In this document: positions 8,063 through 16,015 of the stretch, one piece after another
Position numbering within the stretch: position 1 is the stretch's first letter
How the letters are laid out: the number at the start of each line of letters is the position of its first letter
Assembly (NCBI RefSeq): GCF_040111675.1
Contig: NZ_CP157794.1
Span: 4,820,444 to 4,884,443 of the forward strand
Origin: Salinarimonas sp.
GTDB taxonomy: Bacteria > Pseudomonadota > Alphaproteobacteria > Rhizobiales > Beijerinckiaceae
Direction: 5' to 3'
DNA: 64,000 nt
The notes under the pieces: generated by a model
Told to the model about the DNA's origin: nothing
What the model saw: only the letters and a program-made list of their open reading frames with translations
Databases searched by the model: none
Program-made: the position numbers and the translations under genes

Positions 8063-8944
8063 TCAATGGCTCAATGCCGAATTGCTCACGAGTTCTAAGA
8101 AGTCGGTTTCTCGCAGGATTCGAATCGGACAACCGTCCAAAATCAAATCTTCTACCTTCCTGTGCTTTGCACTTCTATCATGACCGGCCAGTCTCGTCAC
8201 GTCTTGGTCACCGACGACGAGGATCGTCAGCTTTCGTGAGACATTGGACGCGACTGCGCATCCGAGCTTGGCCGCCATCTCGGCTGCTTCGCGACGCGGA
8301 ATCTGCAAGGATCCAGTGAACGCTAGCGTCCCGCCGTAGAGCGGACCGTCAGGATCTCTGTCGAGCTTGACGCGCGGTGATTGAGCCTTGGTCAAATCGA
8401 TCGGCATAGAAACTCGACGGAGCCATGCCTCGGCATCTATGCCCGTCTGTTCTATTGCAGCGAGCATGATGCGTCCGGCCGCCCGCGCGTCCTCTAACGC
8501 GTTGTGATGTCTAAATTCAATTTTCAGCTCTCTGCACACATTCTTTAGCCCGTAGCCCGCCCATGCGAGATGATGCCATGCCCGCCGAACCACTCTTGCG
8601 GAATCGAGCCATCGGCACCTGACCGGACAAGCCCCATAGCTTTGGTATGCCCTCGCCAATGCAACTCTGTCAAAAGGAGTATGAGTCACAATAATTTTTC
8701 CATGCATCATCCTCCCAAGCTCATCGCAAATATCTGAAAGTTTGGGCGATCCCCGGACGGTTTCTGCGCGAATTCCATGGATCATTACGTTAACTTGATC
8801 AAATTCGCTCTCCGGGTCCAAGTATGTGCTAAATTCATCTATCACAAGCCCGTTCGCGAATCTCACCAGACTTATTTGACATATCGACGCCATGTCGGCG
8901 TTAGCCGTTTCAACATCAAGCGCCAAAAATTCCATTTCTCGCAT
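8063..8944 (-). CDS. DEDDh 3'-5' exonuclease with C-terminal BRCT domain
   Basis: 293 residues. The N-terminal half is an epsilon/RNase T-type exonuclease: Exo I LALDVETA (D and E ligands, residues 6-13), Exo II THTPFDRVAL, Exo III HHNALEDARAAG (H and D). The C-terminal 90 residues form a BRCT-like domain (GGTLAFTGSLQIPRREAAEMAAKLG... ILVVGDQD), as in DNA ligase or some phage-type Pol III epsilon proteins. It probably trims DNA 3' ends in repair or replication. The gene is visibly richer in A/T and in AAT, ATT and TTT codons than everything around it, suggesting recent transfer. A second in-frame ATG at 8935 could be the start. It stands alone, between terminator-like DNA and a divergent transporter gene. 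Confidence 0.85.
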   Translation of the reverse strand: MREMEFLALDVETANADMASICQISLVRFANGLVIDEFSTYLDPESEFDQVNVMIHGIRAETVRGSPKLSDICDELGRMMHGKIIVTHTPFDRVALARAYQSYGACPVRCRWLDSARVVRRAWHHLAWAGYGLKNVCRELKIEFRHHNALEDARAAGRIMLAAIEQTGIDAEAWLRRVSMPIDLTKAQSPRVKLDRDPDGPLYGGTLAFTGSLQIPRREAAEMAAKLGCAVASNVSRKLTILVVGDQDVTRLAGHDRSAKHRKVEDLILDGCPIRILRETDFLELVSNSALSH

Positions 8945-9161
8945 CCCGCAAGCTGAGGTTCTTCAAAAGTTACCTTTGCGTGCACTCTTGCCAATATGCA
9001 CGCGCTGCCGCATTCCTGCGGTTGGACTAGGCTGGTCGCCAATTCATCTACGAGCTTCCTCCGAGCGGCGCGGGAAAACGTTCCCCCCGCCCCCGCGCAC
9101 ATCCGGCATGCGCGCCGCCCCCCTGCCGCGGGCCGCGCGCCTCCGCTATCGTCCCGCCCGC

Positions 9162-10094
9162 ATGAGCAGCCCCGAGAAGCCCCCGCGCCGCACGACCGAC
9201 CTCGACGCCCCGCTCGACGCGGCGGCGAGCCGGGAGCGGCTCGTCGGCATCGGGCTGATGTGCGCGGCGCTTCTGTGCTTCTCCGGCCTCGACGCCAGCG
9301 CCAAGTGGCTCGGCCGGGACCTGCCGACGCTGCAGGTCGTGTTCGCGCGCTATCTCGGCTCGGTGATCCTAATCGGCGTCTTCGTCAACGGGCTCACCAC
9401 GCCGGGCGTCGCGCGCTCGAACCGGCCGGCGCTGCAGGTCCTGCGCTCGCTCTTCCTGCTCGGCGGCACGCTGCTCAATTTCCTGGCTTTGCGCTGGCTG
9501 CAGCTCGCCGAGACCATGGCGATCATGTTCTCGACGCCCTTCATCGTGGCGCTGATCGCCGGGCCGCTGCTCGGCGAGCGGGTGGGCCCGCGGCGGCTCG
9601 CGGCGATCGTGGTCGGCTTCCTCGGCGTGCTCGTCGTGGTCCGCCCCGGCCTCGAAGGCTTCCAGCCGGCGGCGCTGCTGTCGCTCGGCGCGGCCCTGTC
9701 GAACGCGCTCTACGGCGTGACGACGCGCATGCTCGCCGGCACCGATTCCTCGCGCACGACGCTCGTCTATTCCGGCCTCGTCGGCGTCGCGGTGACGGCG
9801 CCGATCGCGCCGTTCCTCTGGGAGGCGCCGCCCTCGGCTTTCGCGTGGCTCGTGCTCGGCGGGCTCGGCGCCTTCGGCGCCGTCGGGCATTGGCTGCTGA
9901 TCCTCGCGCATGCGCGGGCGCCGGCCTCGGTGCTGTCACCGTTTTTCTACACACAGATCGTGTGGATGCTGGCGCTCGGCTGGTTCGTCTTCGGAGATCT
10001 ACCGGATGCGTGGACGCTCGTCGGCGCCTTCATCGTCGTCGGATCGGGGCTTTACCTGATCGCGCGGGAGCGTGCACGCACGCGTAAAGGGTGA
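9162..10094 (+). CDS. EamA/DMT-family transporter
   Basis: 310-residue inner-membrane protein with about ten hydrophobic helices in two EamA repeats: GIGLMCAALLCFSGLDASAKW... in the first half, ALLSLGAALSNALYGV... in the second. This superfamily exports amino acids, nucleobases or other metabolites; the substrate is unknown. ATG at 9162 begins the part that aligns with the family, although the frame stays open upstream. The ribosome binding site is not clear. It stands alone between the exonuclease gene (divergent) and the LacI-type gene. Confidence 0.85.
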   Translation: MSSPEKPPRRTTDLDAPLDAAASRERLVGIGLMCAALLCFSGLDASAKWLGRDLPTLQVVFARYLGSVILIGVFVNGLTTPGVARSNRPALQVLRSLFLLGGTLLNFLALRWLQLAETMAIMFSTPFIVALIAGPLLGERVGPRRLAAIVVGFLGVLVVVRPGLEGFQPAALLSLGAALSNALYGVTTRMLAGTDSSRTTLVYSGLVGVAVTAPIAPFLWEAPPSAFAWLVLGGLGAFGAVGHWLLILAHARAPASVLSPFFYTQIVWMLALGWFVFGDLPDAWTLVGAFIVVGSGLYLIARERARTRKG

Positions 10095-10157
10095 AAACGG
10101 CCGCAGCGCTGCGATTTCTACGTATGTTTCCTGATAGACCGGCCGCACGGTCAGGCT

Positions 10158-10187
10158 AACCTTCGCTAAGTTCGAGCGGGGAAGGTT
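10158..10187 (+). promoter_or_regulatory. Hairpin covering the ribosome binding site of the LacI-type gene
   Basis: AACCTTC (10158-10164) pairs perfectly with GAAGGTT (10181-10187). The 3' arm contains the GAAGG Shine-Dalgarno sequence of the gene starting at 10191. GCT/AGC can extend the stem with a GGG bulge. It could limit translation initiation. Confidence 0.4.
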
Positions 10188-10190
10188 GAG

Positions 10191-11249
10191 ATGGCGCCGA
10201 CTTCGACGGGGCCGATCCGGGGCGCACGCGGCCGGGTCACGCTGCAGATCATAGCCGACATGCTGGGCGTCTCGACGGCGACGGTATCGCTCGCCTTGCG
10301 CAACGCGCCCGTCGTCGCCGAAGCCACGCGGCTGCGCGTTCAGCAAGCCGCGAAGGAGCTCGGCTACACGGTCAATCGCGGCGCCGCCTCCCTGCGAACC
10401 GCGCGCTCGGACATGCTCGCCGTGGCGCTCTCCGACCTCGCCCTGCCCGAGAGCGCCGTGATCCTCGGCGCGGTCGAGGACGTGGCGCGCGAGGCGGGGC
10501 GCTCGATCCTGCTGGGCACGACGGCGGAGGACCTCGAGCGCCAGGAGCGCGTGCTCACCATGCTGCGCGAGTTCAGGCCGGACGGCATCCTGATCTCGCC
10601 GGCGGGCGGCACAACGGCCGCCGCCCTCTCTCATCTCGTCGCCGCCGGCATCCCGGTCGTGCAGGTCGCGCGCGAGGTGGACGGGCTCGCGTTCGACTAC
10701 GTCGGCAGCGACGACACGCTGGCCGCTTGCCTCGCGGTGGAGCATCTCCTGGAGCTCGGCCATCGCCGGATCGCCATGATCGGCGGCGCGGACGGCGTCT
10801 CCAGCCACCGGGCGCGAAGGCGCGCCTTCTGCGAGGCGCTGCAGCGCGCCGGCCTGCCGATCGACTGCGATTGGCTGATCGACGGCTACGGCAGCCGCGA
10901 GACGGGGATCGAGGGCGTCATGCGCCTGCTCGATCTCGGCAACCCGCCGACCGCCATCGTCTGCGTCGACGACCTCACGGCCTTCGGGGCGATGATCGGC
11001 CTCACGCGCCGCAACCGTCGGGCCGGGCGGGACATCTCCATCGTCGGCTGCGGCGACGCGCCGGAGGCCGTGGCCTCGGAGCCGCAGCTCTCGACGGTCC
11101 GCGCGCATCACGACGCGATCGGGCGGCGCGCCGCCGAGGTGCTGATGCGGCGCATCGAGACGCCGGACGCCCCGCCGGAGCGGCACGTGATCCCGCCGAC
11201 CTTCGTCGCCCGCGGCTCCGCCGCGTCGCTCGAGCGCGTCGCCGCCTGA
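10191..11249 (+). CDS. LacI-family transcriptional regulator
   Basis: 352 residues. The N-terminal helix-turn-helix with hinge reads VTLQIIADMLGVSTATVSLALRNAPVVAEATRLRVQQAAKELGYTVN, which is diagnostic for LacI/PurR. The rest is the periplasmic-binding-like sensor domain (MLAVALSDLALPESAVILGAVEDVAR..., HRRIAMIGG, FVARGS at the end). It binds DNA as a dimer and senses a sugar or other small molecule. It has the same orientation as the disrupted AbrB-family gene and, further on, the TRAP binding-protein gene, either of which may be a target. The ATG is preceded by GAAGG with a 6-base spacer. Confidence 0.93.
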   Translation: MAPTSTGPIRGARGRVTLQIIADMLGVSTATVSLALRNAPVVAEATRLRVQQAAKELGYTVNRGAASLRTARSDMLAVALSDLALPESAVILGAVEDVAREAGRSILLGTTAEDLERQERVLTMLREFRPDGILISPAGGTTAAALSHLVAAGIPVVQVAREVDGLAFDYVGSDDTLAACLAVEHLLELGHRRIAMIGGADGVSSHRARRRAFCEALQRAGLPIDCDWLIDGYGSRETGIEGVMRLLDLGNPPTAIVCVDDLTAFGAMIGLTRRNRRAGRDISIVGCGDAPEAVASEPQLSTVRAHHDAIGRRAAEVLMRRIETPDAPPERHVIPPTFVARGSAASLERVAA

Positions 11250-11575
11250 GCCGCCCGCGCCCGACGATCTCGCCAGCGAGGCCGAGGAGCCCCGAGACGC
11301 CTGCCGCTCGAGACGCCTGCCGCCCGCACGCGCGGGCCGCGCTTGCGTTCCGCGAAATCCCCCCGTGCGTTCCGCGGCCTTTCCAAGCGCCGCGGAGCCT
11401 GACAGGAATGGGCTGCCGGAAAGGAAGACGCCCGGCGCAACTCCCCCGAGATTGCACCGGGCGTCCGTGACGGTAACCGCCAGGAACAGCGCCCCGTCGC
11501 GTTGGACAATGGCAGGGCCGGCCGTGCGAAACATTGATCGATCGCAAGGCGCGCGAGAAAGGTCGAGACCGCCCC
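11250..11575. other. Intergenic region with tandem repeat and long hairpin
   Basis: No gene is seen. The 15-mer CGAGACGCCTGCCGC occurs at 11293-11307 and again at 11309-11323. A long imperfect hairpin spans 11428-11466: GACGCCCGGCGCAA pairs with TTGCACCGGGCGTC with one mismatch, around an 11-base loop. Read on the - strand the mismatch becomes a G-U pair and the stem is followed by a T-rich tail, so it could terminate - strand transcripts. Its role is unknown. Confidence 0.55.
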
Positions 11576-12225
11576 GTGACCCTCCGCCTCACCCTCGACG
11601 CCTATCGCCGCTCGGCGGCCGCGCAGGTCGTGCAGATCGGCGCGGCCTGGCTCGGCGGCTGGCTGTTCACGCTGCTCGGCATCCCGGCCTCGTGGCTGTC
11701 CGGCGCGGTGGTGGCCGTCATCCTCCTCGGGCGCCTCGGGCTCGCCGTCATCATGCCCCGCGCGCTGGCGGACGCGGCGATGATCCTCTCCGGCGTGGTG
11801 ATGGGCGCCGGCATGTCTCCCGACACCCTGGCCGCCGTGAGCCGCTACCCGCTGAGCCTCGTCTTCCTGGCCGTCGCGGTGATCGCGATCACCGGCGCCT
11901 CCTCGATCGTCCTGGTTCGGCTGTTCGGCTGGCGGCGCGACGACGCCGTCCTCGCGACCGTGCCCGGCGCGCTGACCGCGGTGATGGCGATCGCCGTCGA
12001 GCGGCGGGCGGACGTCGCCGGCATCGGCATCGTGCAGTCGACGCGGCTCCTTTTCCTCCTCATCGTCCTGCCGTTCCTGGTGAAGGTGACGGGCGAGACC
12101 GGCGAGGCCTTCTTCGGCGCCGGCGACGCGCCGGTCGGGCCCGGCGCCCTCGCGCTGCTGCTGCTCGGCGGGCTCGCGGCGGGGTATCTCTTCGACCGGC
12201 TGCGGCTCGCGGCGCCGCTCCTCCT

Positions 12226-13353
12226 TGTCCGGGGTCAGCACATATGAGACGCGGCGGGGCTCCCGGCAGCTGGTTTGGAGAGGTACGCGGCGGGTGGTCG
12301 TCCGGCAAGGGCTCCATGCGGTCTGTGGTGGTTGTAGAGGTGCTGGAAGGCGTCGATATGGGGATTGAGGGCCTCGACGCCGGCGGGGAGGTCGTAGACG
12401 GCGTAGAATTCGTAGCGCCAGGCGGCGTTGCAGCGCTCGACGCCGCCGTTGAGCTTGGGGCTCTTGGGCGGGAGCTCGTAGAGGACGAGGTTCTTGTCGG
12501 CGCAGGCCTGCTCGAACTCGGCCTTGAACTCGGAGCCGCCGTCGACCTGGATCGCCTTCACCGGGAAGGGCATCTCGGCGAGGACCTTGTCGAGGAAGAG
12601 GGCGGCGGCCTTGGCGGTGGCGCGCCGGAAAGCCTTTGCGACGGTCCATTTGGCGACGGGGCAATAGGCGGTGAAGTGCTTGACGTGGCACTCTGGCGCG
12701 ATCTGGACGTAGACGGTGTCGATCTGGACGATGGCGCCGGGCGCGTCGGCCTTCAGTCCCTTGGGCAGTCGCAGGGCATGACGGCGCCTGGCGGTCCAGC
12801 GCTTGGTCTTGGCGGCCTTGCGGGCGATCGGGACGGGCTGGGCGCGTCCGCGTGCGACCAGGTGGGCGATGATGCGCCCCACCGTCCTGTCGGAGACGGC
12901 GAAGCCTTCGAGGCGCACGAGCGGCCCGATCTTGGCGCGTCCCCACATCGGGTAGTCGTCGCGCAGGCGCTCGACGGCGCGGACCAGCTCGGACGTCCAG
13001 GACTTGGCTCGCATCCGGTGCGGGCGACGGCTGCGCGGCCGAGGGTCCTTCTCCCAGCGATACAGCGTCGAGCGCGGCACGCCGACGGCCTGCGCGGCCT
13101 CCTCGGCCCCGAGCCCGGCGCGCATCGCACGACGCCAGCGCATCACCGCGTCGCGTCTCATCGTCGCTGCGATATCGAAGGTCTTCGCGCCGATGAGACG
13201 CGACGCGACCCGACCGTTTCTGATAACCTGACGGGGCAGGCCGAAAACCTGCATCGGGGATCTCCTGAAGCTCGTGTTGTCGCAAACCCAAGCTTCCGGG
13301 ATCCCCGATCCCGTTCAAGGCCTCAGCGTCTCACTTCTGTCCGACCCTAAACA
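12226..13353 (-). mobile_element. IS481-family-like insertion sequence
   Basis: 1128-bp element. The terminal inverted repeats begin TGT: left end TGTCCGGGGTCAGCACATA (12226 on), right end read inward TGTTTAGGGTCGGACAGAAG; both continue with TGAGACG. The flanking CTCCT at 12221-12225 and 13354-13358 is a 5-bp target-site duplication. One intact transposase gene lies inside on the - strand. It sits inside the AbrB-family gene. The intact ends, duplication and transposase point to a recent insertion. Confidence 0.92.
12235..13254 (-). CDS. IS481-type DDE transposase
   Basis: 339 residues. The N-terminal helix-turn-helix region (RRAMRAGLGAEEAAQAVGVPRSTLYRWEK) is followed by an rve integrase-core domain. 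Candidate DDE residues are D in VQIDTVYVQ, D in IQVDGGSEF and E in LNGGVERCN, the usual IS481/IS3-like spacing. The C-terminus ends with FQHLYNHHRPHGAL, the family hallmark. No frameshift is seen, so it is probably active. Its last codons overlap the left inverted repeat. Confidence 0.92.
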   Translation of the reverse strand: MQVFGLPRQVIRNGRVASRLIGAKTFDIAATMRRDAVMRWRRAMRAGLGAEEAAQAVGVPRSTLYRWEKDPRPRSRRPHRMRAKSWTSELVRAVERLRDDYPMWGRAKIGPLVRLEGFAVSDRTVGRIIAHLVARGRAQPVPIARKAAKTKRWTARRRHALRLPKGLKADAPGAIVQIDTVYVQIAPECHVKHFTAYCPVAKWTVAKAFRRATAKAAALFLDKVLAEMPFPVKAIQVDGGSEFKAEFEQACADKNLVLYELPPKSPKLNGGVERCNAAWRYEFYAVYDLPAGVEALNPHIDAFQHLYNHHRPHGALAGRPPAAYLSKPAAGSPAASHMC

Positions 13354-13845
13354 CTCCTCGGGGCGACGGTGGCGAGCGGTCTCGCCCACGTCACCGGGGC
13401 GGTGCCCGGCCATCTGCCGGAGCCGATCGCGACGCTCGGCTTCACCCTGATCGGCGTCTACATCGCGCAGCGCTTCAACGTGCTCGACCTCGCCGCCATC
13501 GGCCGCCTGGTGCCGGCGGCCCTCACGGCCTTCCTCGTCGGCATGGGCGTGGCGGCGGCCTTCGCGGGCCTCGCCGTGCTCCTCGCCGGCGCGCCGGTCG
13601 CCGAGGCGCTCGTCGCCTTCGCGCCGGGCGGGCTCGAGGCGATGGTGGTCCTCGCGCTCGTGATGGGGCTCGATCCGCTCTATGTCGGGGTCCACCATCT
13701 GGTGCGCTTCCTCGGCATCGGCTTCGCCCTGCCGGTCCTGTTCGCCCGCGGCCGCGGCGCCGAGGCGCCGCCCGAGGGCGGCGATCGGGACGTCGTCGGC
13801 TCGGGCGCTCTCGGCCGCGAGTCGCGCGCCCGGCGCCGCGAGTGA

Positions 13846-14238
13846 GGAGATGACGGGGCTCGAGATCGAGGATCCGGAGCCGCGGGTGACGGAAGCCTGC
13901 ACCCGCGATCCCGCAGACCTCTCGAACGCCGAGCCGCGTCTCGCGGCGGCGCTGGGAGACGAGCCGGTAGCGGGCGGCGCGGCTGGATGCTCTTCGGCGC
14001 GGATTTCCCGCGCCGCGACCCGAGGTCGGCGGCGCCCCGCATTCTGCGTGCCGTTAGGAAATCTTCATGGCATGGGGATTTACGCGCATGGGCTCTGTTG
14101 TGTTTCACAACCGGAATGCCTAATGTGCGCCGGCCTTCGGCCCGATCCGGAGAAAAGCCAGCCACTTTTCCTCGTTGCACGCTCCGTCGGGAGCGGATCG
14201 GGCGCGACACGCCGATAAGATCAAATGGAGGGTTCAGT
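13846..14238. other. Intergenic region upstream of the TRAP binding-protein gene
   Basis: About 390 bases with no supported gene. It holds the promoter and operator-like palindrome at 14097-14126. The first 200 bases are GC-rich without clear signals, and the last 200 are noticeably more A/T-rich, as expected for a control region. Confidence 0.6.
14097..14126 (+). promoter_or_regulatory. Promoter with overlapping palindromic operator before the TRAP gene
   Basis: GTTGTG-TTT-CACAAC (14097-14111) is a perfect inverted repeat. Inside it begins a -35-like TTGTGT (14098-14103), followed after 17 bases by TAATGT (14121-14126). This is a well-spaced sigma-70-like promoter about 110 bases before the ATG. 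A repressor bound at the palindrome would block the -35 element. The LacI-type protein upstream is a candidate binder but that is unproven. Confidence 0.55.
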
Positions 14239-15330
14239 ATGGAACGTCGTCAGTTTCTCAAGGGCGCCGCGGTCGGGGGCGTCGCCGCCGCGTCCACGCT
14301 CGCCGCGCCGGCCATCGCTCAGGGCAACATCACCTGGCGCATGGTGACCACCTGGCCCCGCAACTTCCCGGGTCTCGGCGTCGGCGCGCAGCGCCTGGCG
14401 GACCGCATCACCGCCGCCTCCGGCGGGCGCCTGACGGTGCAGGTCTTCTCCGCGGGCGAGCTCGTGCCGGCGCTCCAGTCCCTCGACGCGGTCATCGACG
14501 GCACGGCCGAGATGAGCCACGGCGCCGCCTATTACTGGCAGAACAAGAGCCAGGGCCTGTCCTTCTTCACCGGCGTTCCCTACGGCATGACCTCGCGCGA
14601 GCTCGCCGCGTGGGTGCGCTACATGGGCGGCCAGGAGCTGTGGGACGAGATCTACGATCAGTTCGGCGTGCAGGGCTTCCTCTCGGGCGACACCGGCACC
14701 CAGGCGGGCGGCTGGTTCCGCAACGAGCTGACCGGCCTGTCCGACCTGCAGGGCCTGCGCTTCCGCACCCCGGGCCTCGGCGGCCGCGTGTGGGAGCAGC
14801 TCGGCGCCACCGTGACCAACATGGCCGGCGGCGAGATCTTCCCGGCGCTCCAGGCCGGCACGCTCGACGCGGCCGAGTTCGTCGGTCCCTACAACGACCT
14901 GGCGCTGGGCTTCTACCAGATCGCCAAGAACTACTACTTCCCGTCCTTCAACGAGCCGGGCCTCGCCACCGAGCTCGTCGTCGACAAGGCCAAGTACCAG
15001 GCCCTGCCGGAGGACCTGCAGGCGATCGTCCGCGATTGCTCGCAGGCCGAGTACGACCAGGTCGCCTCGGACTTCTACGCAAACAACCCGCGCGCCCTGC
15101 AGACGCTCGTCAACGAGCACGACGTGGTGGTGCGCTACTTCCCCGAGGAGATCCTCGAGGCCGGCGCCAACGCGGCCAAGGAGATCATCCAGGGTCTGCT
15201 CGAGTCCGAGGACGACCTGACCAAGCGCGTCACGCAGAGCTACGTCGACGCGCTCAGGATCGTGCGGACCTCGACGGAGCAGAACGACGCCCGCTTCATC
15301 GCGGCGCGCGAGGCGTACTTCAACCTGTGA
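14239..15330 (+). CDS. TRAP transporter substrate-binding protein, TakP/alpha-keto-acid-like DctP
   Basis: 363-residue periplasmic protein with a Tat-like signal peptide (MERRQFLKGAAVGGVAAAS...APAIAQ). The fold markers match the TakP group of DctP proteins: TWRMVTTWPRN, VFSAGELVPALQ, GGWFRNEL (the carboxylate-binding arginine region), FRTPGLGG, MAGGEIFPALQAGTLDAAEFVGPYND. The expected ligands are 2-oxo acids or related carboxylates. ATG 14239 is preceded by GGAGGG. The membrane subunits (DctQ/DctM) are not adjacent: the next gene is on the other strand. It must therefore use subunits encoded elsewhere or serve as an orphan sensor. Confidence 0.9.
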   Translation: MERRQFLKGAAVGGVAAASTLAAPAIAQGNITWRMVTTWPRNFPGLGVGAQRLADRITAASGGRLTVQVFSAGELVPALQSLDAVIDGTAEMSHGAAYYWQNKSQGLSFFTGVPYGMTSRELAAWVRYMGGQELWDEIYDQFGVQGFLSGDTGTQAGGWFRNELTGLSDLQGLRFRTPGLGGRVWEQLGATVTNMAGGEIFPALQAGTLDAAEFVGPYNDLALGFYQIAKNYYFPSFNEPGLATELVVDKAKYQALPEDLQAIVRDCSQAEYDQVASDFYANNPRALQTLVNEHDVVVRYFPEEILEAGANAAKEIIQGLLESEDDLTKRVTQSYVDALRIVRTSTEQNDARFIAAREAYFNL

Positions 15331-15381
15331 TCCGCTCGCCGTGCGGCGTGGCGGGCGCCGCGCCGCACGGACGCGACAGAG

Positions 15382-15412
15382 AGCCCGGACCGGTCCACGG
15401 CCCGGGCTTTTT
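15382..15412 (+). terminator. Intrinsic terminator of the TRAP binding-protein gene
   Basis: Stem AGCCCGG (15382-15388) with CCGGGCT (15402-15408), followed by a run of five T (15408-15412). It ends at the stop codon of the convergent yetF-like gene. Confidence 0.8.
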
Positions 15413-15969
15413 CATGTCCGCTGCGGACCCGCGGGACCGCGCGGCGCGTCGCTGACGGTGGTCAGCGTCGAGGTCCGCGCCTGCGGCTCGGGCGGCTTCG
15501 ACAGGACGGAGAGCGAGCCGTCGGTCTCCAGGATCACCGCGCCGACCTCGGACAGGTCGGTGGCGCCGCTCGAGCGCGCGACGGCGAGGATCTCCTCGCG
15601 GCTCACCCGCTCGGCCCGCAACGCGTCCTCCAGCACCGCGCCCCGGTAGACGAGAAGCGCCGGCGTCGCCTTGACGAGGCTCTGGAAGCGCGGCGAGCGC
15701 ACCGAAAGCCAGGTCACCGCCATCTGCAGCAGGATCAGCGTCGCGAAGGCGACGAGACCCTCGAGCAGCGCCACGCTCTCGCTCGTCAGCACGGAGGCCA
15801 GCGTCGAGCCGAGCGCGACCGTGACCACGAGGTCGAAAGCGTTGAGCTTGGTGAGCGTGCGCTTGCCCGTCACGCGGAGCAGCGCGACGAGCCCGACATA
15901 GGCGAGCGCGCCCACGACGGCGACGCGCAGGAGATCGGGCAGGGGCGCGAGAAAGGCGTTGGACGGCAT
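15412..15969 (-). CDS. DUF421/YetF-like membrane protein
   Basis: 185 residues. Three N-terminal membrane helices (LRVAVVGALAYVGLVALLRV..., FDLVVTVALGSTLASVL, ALLEGLVAFATLILLQMAVTWL) are followed by a small cytoplasmic domain (PALLVYRGAVLEDALRAERVSREEILAVARSSGATDL). This matches YetF/YcaP family proteins, whose function is not known. The typical sequence TGKRTLTKLNAFDLVVTVALGS is intact. It converges on the TRAP gene terminator. Confidence 0.85.
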   Translation of the reverse strand: MPSNAFLAPLPDLLRVAVVGALAYVGLVALLRVTGKRTLTKLNAFDLVVTVALGSTLASVLTSESVALLEGLVAFATLILLQMAVTWLSVRSPRFQSLVKATPALLVYRGAVLEDALRAERVSREEILAVARSSGATDLSEVGAVILETDGSLSVLSKPPEPQARTSTLTTVSDAPRGPAGPQRT

Positions 15970-16015
15970 GCGGGCTCAAGTCGCCCGGGGCGCAGGCGGT
16001 TCCCGCGAGGCGGGC

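Larger units (their letters stand above)
11576..13845 (+). pseudogene. AbrB-family membrane protein gene disrupted by an IS element
   Basis: Two separated pieces form one gene. The 5' part (about 11576-12225) encodes hydrophobic helices LVVQIGAAWLGGWLFTLLGIPASWLSGAVVAV-like and GVVMGAGMSPDTL, typical of the AbrB/putative ammonia monooxygenase membrane family. The 3' part (13359-13845) continues with TLGFTLIGVYIAQRF and ends with VGVHHLVRFLGIGF. Removing bases 12226-13358 (IS plus one copy of the 5-bp duplication) restores one uninterrupted frame across the join (A-A-P-L-L-L-G-A-T-V). As it stands the 5' part runs 7 codons into the IS and stops at 12247. The start may be GTG 11576 or TTG 11534. 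The family's function is poorly defined (proposed small-molecule transport/regulation). Confidence 0.85.

Noticed and set aside
11428..11466. Hairpin as + strand terminator of the LacI-type gene
   Set aside because: There is no T-run after the stem on the + strand and it lies 180 bases past the stop. It is kept as an unexplained hairpin instead.
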